Source of the DNA: Aptenodytes patagonicus
Taxonomy: Eukaryota > Chordata > Aves > Sphenisciformes > Spheniscidae
NCBI RefSeq assembly: GCF_965638725.1
Contig: NC_134958.1
Coordinates: 15,193,464-15,257,463, forward strand
Direction: 5' to 3'
DNA: 64,000 nt
A program made the translations under genes and the position numbers. The notes beneath the pieces were generated by a model. That model was not told the origin of the DNA, made no database searches, and saw only the letters and a list, made by a program, of their open reading frames with translations. Of the stretch, positions 50,268-58,340 are shown one piece after another (the first letter of the stretch is position 1; every line of letters starts with the position of its first letter).

Positions 50268-50460
50268 TATGTACAGTTGCAGCCGCCCCAGCACATCCAG
50301 CACAGCTCCAGGCTCACACAAGAGGCAGCTCGCCCCCCCCCATCTCCCAGCTGTCCAAGTGGGGACACACGTCTCCCAAGCTGCAGGCATCCGGGCAGCG
50401 CGTCGTGGGGCCACGTGGCACCGGGTGCTCCAGCACTGGGGAGCTGGGGGCTCATCCAGG

Positions 50461-51863
50461 TCAGTCCTGGGGCTGCGGCGGAAGCAGAGCCTCCAAGAGA
50501 GAGAGCAGGTCTGCGGAGAGGTCCTGGGAGGAGCAGAGGGTGGGTGAGATGGTAACCGGCCAGGGCAGGGGTCCAGGGCAGGGCCAGGGTCTCGGGGGGT
50601 GCAGGAACGGGGCTGACGGAGCCCACCTGCCAGGAGGACTCCCGGTCAGGGACAAGCAGGACCATGGCCTCAGGTCTGCCCCAGCTGATGGGACCTCAAC
50701 AAACACGAGGGAGGGTGGCACCAGGGAGGATTGGAGCAGGCTGAGGGATCCACATGCACCCACTGCAGGGAGGAGGGGGGACACCTCTCCGTTCCCACCC
50801 CCAGACAAAGTTGTTGTTACCCCAAAACCAGTCCCCGCACTGCCCCAAGCCAAAGGGACTCTGAGTGCACTGGGGGGGTTGAGCCCTGCCCCATGCCAGC
50901 CCCATGCTGGGGGCCACCTGGGCTCACCCCAACCCCTGCCAGCGCACGTACCTGGGTGACTGTCCCTGCATCCACGAACTCCGGCAACATCAGCCCCGCG
51001 TCCAGGAGGGGGTCGCCGGGGAGGTCCGGGGGGGCCCCTGCCCCTGCACAGTGAGGAGGGGACAGCCAGGAGGACACATTGGAGGCGACAGCCTCATGCA
51101 GCTCCAGGGGGGTCCCCGTCACAGGGATGTAGGGGGGCGACTCCCAGGCCCCCGTCCCCATGTCAGGAACCCCAAGCACCTCTGGGAGGTTCCCCGCAGC
51201 AGGGCCACAGGGGGGTGACCCCCAGGCCCCTGTCCCCATGCCAGGAGCCCCGTACAGCTCCGGGGAGGTCCCCACCGTGGGAGGTGACCCCCAGCCCACA
51301 GTGCTGGGGGGCGAAGCATCCCGTGGGGCCGGGGCTGGTGGGTGCAGGCAGGGATCCGGGATCTGGCAGCACCCCAGGCCCTGGGGGCAGAGGGGGCAGT
51401 GCCAGGGGGCCGCCCCCCATCGCTGGGCCAGCGCCTCCTCGCTGAGCCCCAGCAGGGCTGAGAGATGGGCGATGTAGCGGATGGCGAGGCGCAGGGTCTC
51501 GATCTTGGTGAGGCTCTGCCCCGCAGGTGCCAGCGCGGGTGGCAGGTAGTGCCGCAGCCGCAGCAGTGCCTGCGCCAGCCGCCGCATCCGCAGTTTCTCC
51601 CGCTCGCTGGCGCTCTGCCGCGAGCCTCCTGGCCCTGGGCCCCGGACCCCCTTCCTGCCCCCGGGGCCACCCCGCAGGCGGGGGGCGGCGGGGCCGCGGC
51701 AGGGTCCCCGGGCAGCAGCAGGGGACGAGAGGCCGCAAGAGTCGGGCGAGGATGCAGGCGAGCTGCTGCTGTAGCCCTCGAGGTCTGGGGGTCCATGGCA
51801 GCCCCAGTCCTGCAGCAGGGCCGTGGCGGGGAGCGGGAGGCCGGGGGCTGTCGAGTGGGCCAT
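50461..51863 (-). CDS. MESP1: MESP1-type mesoderm posterior bHLH transcription factor
   Basis: Two minus-strand exons, 51,863-50,952 and 50,523-50,461, joined in phase 0, encode 324 residues. The N-terminal 80 residues are Ser/Pro/Gly-rich. A bHLH domain follows at about 83-140 ([18 protein letters not shown], then [20 protein letters not shown]), very close to human MESP1. After it comes the Mesp-family CPXCP motif as CPLCP (about 156-160), then Gly/Pro-rich repeats of about 25 residues containing GTGAWGSPP. The short last exon ends in [11 protein letters not shown], which resembles the acidic LLETWMPL end of human MESP1. The family binds E-boxes as bHLH dimers in the nucleus and specifies early mesoderm, cardiac progenitors and somite boundaries. 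It is divergent from MESP2 at the right and upstream of ANPEP, matching human order, which is why MESP1 was chosen. A TATA-like box and a T-box half-site lie 40-65 bases before the ATG. Confidence 0.93.
51085..51625 (-). repeat. Left arm of the MESP1/MESP2 inverted repeat
   Basis: The bHLH and repeat-coding part of MESP1 is a near copy, in opposite orientation, of 55,990-56,540 in MESP2. Over roughly 195 bases of the bHLH (51,421-51,616) I count two mismatches. Similarity falls off towards the 3' side of the exon. Flanking coding DNA on both sides is dissimilar. Confidence 0.88.
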
Positions 51864-51903
51864 GGCTGTGGGGCCGTGTGCCGCCGTCCCACAGCTGCCC
51901 CGG

Positions 51904-51927
51904 CTTTATGCAGGGCTGGAGGTGTGA
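51904..51927 (-). promoter_or_regulatory. MESP1 core promoter: TATA-like box with adjacent T-box half-site
   Basis: On the minus strand TCACACCT (51,920-51,927), the T-box half-site, is followed by CCAGCCCT and GCATAAAG (TATA-like, CATAAAG at 51,904-51,910). The start codon is about 40 bases further. The same arrangement precedes MESP2. Tbx6 control of Mesp2 is established in mouse, so this is a plausible Tbx6 site. Confidence 0.6.
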
Positions 51928-52760
51928 AGTGGCACCTTCGTGGCCGGCATCAGCACCACTTCAAAGGCGGGGGGGGGCCGAGGGCAGCCAGCTTTGAACA
52001 CGCGGGTGACGAATTTTACCCCAGCGGTGTGAGGCCGCTCTGTGCTGCCCACCCCCCGGCATCCTTCACTCCCCGCACCATCCTGAGGATGGGGCTTGGG
52101 CCCCATGTGGGGGCCGTAGTGGGGGCTGCAGTGGGGGCTGCAATGAGGCTGGCAGCGGGGTTTGTAGCAGGGCCTTTATCGCGGTCTGCAGCAGGGTCTG
52201 CAGTGGGGTGCGAGCTGCAGCAGTGCCAGCTCTGGGTGACCATGTTCCCCACTACACAGCGTGGCCCCAGCCTGGCAGCAGCACGGCTCCGGCCGGGCAT
52301 ACCCGGTGCCCAGCGTGGCTCTGCGGGACACCGACCCCCGCGCCCCGTGCCGGGGGGGAGGGCACGGCCCACCCTCCCGCGGCAGGTCTCCCGCAGCCCC
52401 CGCTAATGGCGTTTCACACGCTGCCCCTAATGAGCCCGGCCGCCCGCTGAGCCCCGGCGCGGAGCCGCGGCCGCAGCCCGGTGCCAGCGGCTGCCGCGGG
52501 TGCGGTGACCCCCGCGGGGGGGGGGGGCGGGCGGGGCGGGGCTGGGAGGGGCCCCCCCGCCGCGTTCCCAGGCCCCGCAGGTGTCGGTGCCGGCGGGTGC
52601 GAAGGTTTCCAGGGAAACCCGGCCCCGCCGCGGGAAGGAAAACCCATCAGGGAGCGAGCGGGGGGGGCCGGGGCACCGCCCCCGGCACCGGCACGGCCCC
52701 CCCGGCAGCACGGCCCGCCCCGCAGCGCGGCCCCGCGGTGCCTCGGGGTACATGACCCCC
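51928..52760. promoter_or_regulatory. MESP intergenic region: degenerate repeats and CpG island
   Basis: From 52,090 to 52,210 there are degenerate GTGGGGGCTGCA-type repeats of about 15 bases. From about 52,300 to 52,760 a strong CpG island follows, with GC boxes and a partly palindromic GGTTTCCAGGGAAACC near 52,605. No coding exon is seen. It may act as a shared control region of the two divergent MESP genes, and the island could mark an additional start site. Confidence 0.45.
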
Positions 52761-52764
52761 ACAC

Positions 52765-53245
52765 GGCAATGTGCACAGCCCCGGGGGTACGGTGGTGGGC
52801 ACGGGACCCCCCCCATACCGGGTGTGCACAGCCCCGGGGGTACAGCGGTGGGCACGGGAACCCCCCCCATACCGGGTGTGCAGAGCCCCGGGGGTACAGC
52901 GGTGGGCACGGGAACCCCCCCCATACCGGGTGTGCACAGCCCCGGGGGTACAGCGGTGGGCACGGGAACCCCCCCCATACCGGGTGTGCAGAGCCCCGGG
53001 GGTACAGCGGTGGGCACGGGAACCCCCCCCATACCGGGTGTGCAGAGCCCCGGGGGTACAGCGGTGGGCACGGGAACCCCCCCCATACCGGGTGTGCACA
53101 GCCCCGGGGGTACAGCGGTGGGCACGGGAACCCCCCCCATACCGGGTGTGCAGAGCCCCGGGGGTACAGCAGTGGGCACGGGAAACCCCCCCCCCATACC
53201 GGGTGTGCACAGCCCCGGGGGTACAGCAGTGGGCACAGGCTCCCC
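52765..53245. repeat. 54-bp GC-rich minisatellite, about nine copies
   Basis: A clean tandem array with a 54-base period, measured at 52,823, 52,877, 52,931, 52,985, 53,039, 53,093 and 53,147, with a last unit of 57. Each unit has GTGTGCA(C/G)AGCCCCGGGG, GTACAGCGGTGGGCACGGGA and a C-run with CATACCGG. Copies vary by C or G in GCA(C/G)AG in the order C,G,C,G,G,C,G,C. Because 54 is a multiple of three, long frames stay open on both strands. These are not genes. Confidence 0.95.
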
Positions 53246-55690
53246 CAGTATCAGGTATCAGCCACCGAGCTGGGCAGGGGGCACAGGGCCGGCTGTGGGG
53301 CACGGAGCTGGGCACAGGGCACGGCGCCAGCAGTGGGGTGCAGGGCTGGCCCCTCCCCAGGGAAGTGCTGGTGACACGGCGGGTGAGCCAGCGCCTCATT
53401 GCTCATGGGCTCGTGTTTCCCAGTGGCCACATGAGAAGCTTGTTCAGTTTTCCTTGGCAATGCCATGACACGAGGTGATGAGATAAACCCTGCTTATTGC
53501 TCACCACCGGCCAAGCACTCCTGCCGTCCTCGCCGTGCTTGACGGAGCCGGGCACACTGCTCGGCCCTGCGGCAGCCCCGGGTGCCCGAGCCCTGCGGGG
53601 AGCCTGGGCAGGGGCATCGCTAGCATTTCAAAGCCCCATTGTCGGGTGTCGCAGGGTCCTGGGCATCCAGCGGTGCAGGGGCCGCAGGGACTAGGTGCTC
53701 CCCTGCCGCAGTCCCTTCCTGCCACCAAGCATGCCATGGCACCCAGCCCTGGTGCTGCTCAGAGCCATGTGTACCCCAAGGCATCACCCCTGCAGCCCAG
53801 CCCCCAGCCAAGCCGTGTTCCCAGTACCCACACCACCTGCCAGGCACTGTGAGGATTTTGGTATCTAAACTGGCCATTATCTCCCTGCAGACATTGCAGA
53901 CATGGCGCAAAAACGCCAGAGTTAATTGCTAACAATCCCCTCTGCCCTCTTGCTGGAGGAAGTGCTGTGCCGCTGCCCCGTCCAAGGTCCAAGGCTGCCG
54001 GTGCCAACCTGGACCTGCAGCACATCTCTGGGTGCACAGACGTCTGACGCCATCCCTGAGCCCACCTCTGGGGCTGAGGGCTGCAGCAGGGGTCCGACGG
54101 CAGCCTGGCCCCGAGAGCGTGGCAGGATGCTCTGCGGGGTACTCTGCACCCGACAGCACAGCCTGGGGCACGGACCCTTCCCCGCGCACCCCTCACCGCT
54201 GCCCTGGCCCCGCTCCCCCCCATTCCCAGGCCCCCTCCTGGTTCTCATTAACTGATGAGCTCCCGGGTAATGAGTTCTGCGGCCCTGCCGGGCAGCCGCT
54301 TCCCACTTCCCTCTGTGTTTAGACAAGTGCTGGAGCATGGCTGGGCCGTGACAGTGCTGGCCGTGGGGTCAGAGCCCACCTGGGGGAGAGCCCACAGCCC
54401 CTCACTCCTCAGGGGAGATGGAGTCCCCCCACATCCCTCCTGTCCGTGTTGATGGAGGGTGGGCACAGGGCCATGGGGTGGACGTGGCGAGGGCACTGGG
54501 AGAGCTACAGGGCCTCCTGACGGTGCTGCCGGCCAAAGCTGGCCAAAGCCTTCCCCAGGCATTTGGTGCCCGGCTCAGACCCGTGCCCCCAGGAGCAGCC
54601 AGCCCTCCCGCTGAGGGGGTCCTGCCAGGCACTGCTGGGGGCCCTCCCCAGGACACCTTGCTGCCTACCTCGGACCTGCCACCCCTGCTCTGGCACCTCC
54701 TGGGTGTCAGATGTCTGCATGGCTCCCAGACGTGGCTGTGCACTCTTGTACCTCCAGCTGGGACGGGGATGGCTGGCAGGGATAGTGCCCAGAGGCTGTG
54801 CACAGCCCAGCAGAGCACGCCGCAAAAGCATCCCAGCAAATGGCCCTCTCCAGCCAGGAGCATTGCCCACCCCGAGCTGGGTGAGCAGCTGCCTCCCCTC
54901 TGCTTCTGCTGCTTCCCCCAGCCCACATGCGCAGGCAGGGTACCCTGCCCTGGAGCCTCCTAAAGGGCTTAGCACCCCAGCATGGTGCTGCCCGCTGCCT
55001 CCAGGACCCCGACCCCGGGTCTGGGGTTTGCACCAGCTAGACAAGCAGCACAGGAAGCCTCAGCTCCATGCAGAGGGGCACAGCCTGATGGGTCCCCACA
55101 AACACACAGGCTGTGCCTCCAGCTTCCCCAGAGCATGCCAGGAGCTCAGAGCTGGGGCTGCATCCCACGGGGTCAGGGAGACCGAGGCAGCACGGCCAGG
55201 TGAAGGGACATCACCCAGAAAAGGAGCACACTGGTCCCACCACCAGTGCACCAGCCTGGCTGCTGCTTCCCGGCATCCCCCTGCCCTCAAGGGGGTTGGC
55301 TGGAGCCGGGGGCACACCCAGGATCCCCAGCCCTCAGGCTGGGAGCTGTGCAGAGGGCAGGGGAGGTGTGGGGACACTGTTGGGTGTCAGGGCTGGCTGC
55401 TCAGGGTCCTGGCACTGAAAGGTCAAGTCCCCACTGCCCCCTGCAGCGCAGCCAGCCTGGCAGAGCCGTCATGAGGGACAGTGCAGGCTCTGGCAGAGCT
55501 GGTCAGCACGTTAGCATCTCTCATGGCCGTGTGAATTGGTCCCTGCACACTTCCCAGCACCAGGCAGCACCAATTAAGGGCCAGAGGAGTCAGAACTGAC
55601 ACCTCTGCAAATGGGCCTGGTATTCCCAGGCTCCCAGCCGGCCCCAGCCCAGCTCTGTAGGTTTTAACACCTCCAGGCGGTCACAAAGCT
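53246..55690. other. MESP2-proximal intergenic DNA
   Basis: No gene was found. Short AT-rich islands at about 53,850-53,940 (GGTATCTAAACTGGCCATTATC, AGAGTTAATTGCTAACAAT), 54,245-54,280 (CTCATTAACTGATGAG) and 55,520-55,580 (GAATTGGTCCC, CACCAATTAAGGG) could be MESP enhancers. The open frames around 54,400-55,480 have no recognisable domain. Confidence 0.45.
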
Positions 55691-55696
55691 GTCGCC

Positions 55697-55719
55697 TCAC
55701 ACCCCAGCCCCGCATAAAG
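55697..55719 (+). promoter_or_regulatory. MESP2 core promoter: TATA-like box with T-box-like site
   Basis: TCACACC (55,697-55,703), then CCAGCCCC and GCATAAAG (CATAAAG at 55,713-55,719), about 52 bases before the MESP2 ATG. The element aligns with the one before MESP1: TCACACC, CCAGCCC, GCATAAAG, CGGGGC. An additional AACACCT lies at about 55,667. Confidence 0.6.
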
Positions 55720-55770
55720 ACGGGGCTGCCCAGGCACCCCCAGACACGGGCAGCAGAGCGGACCCCAGCC

Positions 55771-57092
55771 ATGGCCGGACCCCCAGCCCCACTCCTGCCC
55801 CAGGGCCTCCAGCCCTCAGCAGGCTGTGCTCTGCTCTGGGACCAGGCTGGGGCCCTTGCCAATGCTACTTCCCCAACCCCTTCTGTGAAGCCCCCCGGCG
55901 CGTCCCCATGTCCCCCACGGGGCTGGCGGCCAGGGGCCAGGGGGTGGCAGGGTAATGGGGGCGAGTCAGGGCGGTGTGGGGGACCAGGGGGCCTGCGGCA
56001 GAGCGCCAGCAAGCGGGAGAAACTGCGGATGCGGCGGCTGGCGCAGGCACTGCTGCGGCTGCGGCACTACCTGCCACCCGCGCTGGCACCTGTGGGGCAG
56101 AGCCTCACCAAGATCGAGACCCTGCGCCTCGCCATCCGCTACATCGCCCATCTCTCAGCCCTGCTGGGGCTCAGCGAGGAGGCGCTGGCCCAGCGACGGG
56201 GGGCAGCCCCCCGGCACTGCTCCCTCTGCCCCCAAGGCCTGGGGTGCTGCCAGCCCCTGGACCCCTGCCTGCACCCATCAGCCCCGGCCCCACAGGATGC
56301 TTCGCCCCCCGGCACTGTGGGCTGGGGGTCACCTCCCATGGTGGGGACCCCCCTGGAGCTGTACGGGGCTCCTGGCATGGGGACAGGGGCCTGGGGGTCA
56401 CCCCCCTGTGGCCCCACTGTGGGAACTCCCCCAGAGGTGCTTGGGGTTCCTGATATGGGGACGGGGGCCTGGGGGTCGCCCCCCTACATGCCTGCAGTGG
56501 GGACCCCCTCGGAGCTGCACAGGACCCCTGGCTCTGTCTCAGGGTCCTGGTCATCACCACCATACAGCCTCGGAGCAGTGACCCCGCTGGAGCCCCCCCG
56601 GCGACGTGCCATGGCCACAAGCACTGGGACGGCTTCCTCCTGCTGCTTGGAGCCTGCAGCCCCGCACCAGCCTCCCGGGGCAGGAATGACGGACACAGGG
56701 CCCCCTGGGACCCCGGCGCGAAGCTCCCAGCTGCCTGCGCATCGCCAGGTATGTATGGCCCCCTCCCCAGCCCAGCCCCTGCTCCCGCACGAAGGGGGCA
56801 GGGGGTGGATGGTCCTTGCTGGGTGCGGGCAGGGCTGCACCAGCAAAGCCACCTGCATGCCATGGCTGGGGTGTCCGCTTGGGCTGGGGGGCACAGTATG
56901 ATTCATGCTGAGCCAGAGAGCCATCCCCGGGTGTGTGGGGCACAGCCGCCCCACGGCCGCTCACCTAACACAGCTCTTTCTGTACAGCTCGGCAGCCCAC
57001 CGGCCCTGGACAGGCTTATCTCCCCGTCCCCCCGTGCAGCCCCCGTCCTGCCCAGCTGTGCCCCGGCATGGCACTGGGGGTGGCAGAGCTGA
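55771..57092 (+). CDS. MESP2: MESP2-type mesoderm posterior bHLH transcription factor
   Basis: Two exons, 55,771-56,748 and 56,988-57,092, joined in phase 0, encode 360 residues. The first ~76 residues are Pro/Gly-rich and unlike MESP1. The bHLH (about 77-132) starts [18 protein letters not shown] and is otherwise almost identical to MESP1. The CPXCP motif is altered to CSLCP. Four related segments of about 25 residues follow ([20 protein letters not shown] and its variants). The last exon, starting LGSPPALDRLISPSP, lacks the [10 protein letters not shown] ending of MESP1. The expected role is nuclear E-box binding in the anterior presomitic mesoderm, setting somite polarity and boundaries under Tbx6/Notch. 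It is named by position, next to ANPEP and divergent from MESP1 as in human. Because the two genes share converted sequence, naming by similarity would be unsafe. Confidence 0.92.
55990..56540 (+). repeat. Right arm of the MESP1/MESP2 inverted repeat
   Basis: Partner of the arm at 51,085-51,625, separated by about 4.4 kb. The DNA match includes third-codon positions, which a purely protein-level constraint would not preserve so well. Confidence 0.88.
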
Positions 57093-57184
57093 TCCTGCAC
57101 CCCCGGGCAGAGAGGCAGCGCAGGGGACGGCAGCGTGGTCATGCCACAGAGCTGTGCGGGATGGACACCAGGGAAGAATTCCTC

Positions 57185-57190
57185 ATTAAA
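57185..57190 (+). terminator. Poly(A) signal of MESP2
   Basis: ATTAAA about 95 bases after the MESP2 stop codon. It is the first plausible signal and gives a very short 3' UTR. Confidence 0.6.
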
Positions 57191-57920
57191 GCTGCCGCAC
57201 ACCACTGCACTCCGACTCGTTACTGTGGGACCCCGCTCGCTGCACCCTGGGCACCCCAGAGGCTGGCACCCCCACATCACAGCTCGGTGCCCCCTCCCAG
57301 CCCACCCCGCAGCTCAGAGATGTCCCCAGAGCTGGGGTGATGGAGGGACCCACCACCTGAGGGCTTCCCCAGCCCTGCTGACCACTGGAAGGGCAGCTCC
57401 CACCCACCCATCAGGTCCTGACCCATCCCTGTGCTCAACCTGTCCAGCTCCATCCCTTCAGGGACCTGGGTAGCCCACGGGGGACAGTCCCTGAGGGGCC
57501 GATGCCAGCACCCCCTCCTGCCAGGGCAGCTCAGGGAAGCCACGGCTGCCTCCTGCCCAGACCCTGCAGCGCCTCCCCCGAAGGGGGACCGTGCGGAGGC
57601 ATACCGGCCCCAGAGGGAGCGGGCATGCCAGCCCCCTGTGCAGGGTGTGGGGCCGGGGCCCAGCAGGAGAGCTCGCACACAGCCGTCAGACGGAGGGGCC
57701 GGGGAGCTGGCGTCGGCAAAGCCCCCAGAGCCACTTAGCACCAGGCTCCTAACGGCCCGGGGGGGCTCTGCGTCCCCGGCCCCCGCCCCTTGCCCACCGT
57801 GGGGTCCCAGGCACTTCCTGCCCAGGCCCCGGCGCAGCCCCCCAGGCCGGCCCCGCAGAGCCGGCACGCGCCCTGTGCCCCCAGCATCCAGGGCCACTGG
57901 TGAAAGCTGACCTGCAAACC
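57191..57920. other. Intergenic DNA between the convergent MESP2 and ANPEP 3' ends
   Basis: Some 730 bases of GC-rich sequence without a gene-like frame separate the two poly(A) signals. Confidence 0.5.
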
Positions 57921-57926
57921 TTTATT
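57921..57926 (-). terminator. Poly(A) signal of ANPEP
   Basis: TTTATT on the plus strand (AATAAA on the minus strand), about 415 bases after the ANPEP stop codon. Confidence 0.75.
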
Positions 57927-58340
57927 TACACCCCCCAGGCCTTGCACGTGCCTGCAGAGCCCAGCACTGCCCCAGGCAGCCGAGGGCAGCAGGGCCCCAC
58001 CCACTAGCCCAAAGCGCCCCCCCCCCCCCCCCCGTCCCCCTCCCCTGCCCATCATACAGGTGCCAGGCCCTGCCCGTGGGTGGCGGACCCTGCCCCTCAG
58101 GAGCAGTGAAGGACCCGGCCAGGCTGGCCCGGGAGGGGTGTGGGGCCACCGGGAGGGAGCATTTGAGGGTGGGGGCCAGAGAGGATGGAGTGAGCAGAGC
58201 TGGGGAGTGGGTGAGGGTCTAGCCGAGCCACGGGGTGGTGGGGTCTGGGAGCTTCGGGCTCGGCCCCCGCAGCCCATCCTGTGCCAGCCAGCCCTGCAGC
58301 CGGGCTGGGAAGAGGGTGCACAGCGGCCGGGGCCGTGCAG

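Noticed and set aside
51465-52406. A 313-codon plus-strand frame antisense to MESP1
   Set aside because: It is the mirror of the GC-rich bHLH coding strand, and a matching antisense frame exists over MESP2 for the same reason.
52765-53245. Possible CRISPR-like array
   Set aside because: The units are contiguous 54-base copies without distinct spacers and lie in a vertebrate genome. It is a minisatellite.
52427-53478. Five overlapping open frames of 230-300 codons on both strands
   Set aside because: All are produced by the 54-bp minisatellite, whose unit length is a multiple of three. The repeat peptides are meaningless translations of the same DNA.
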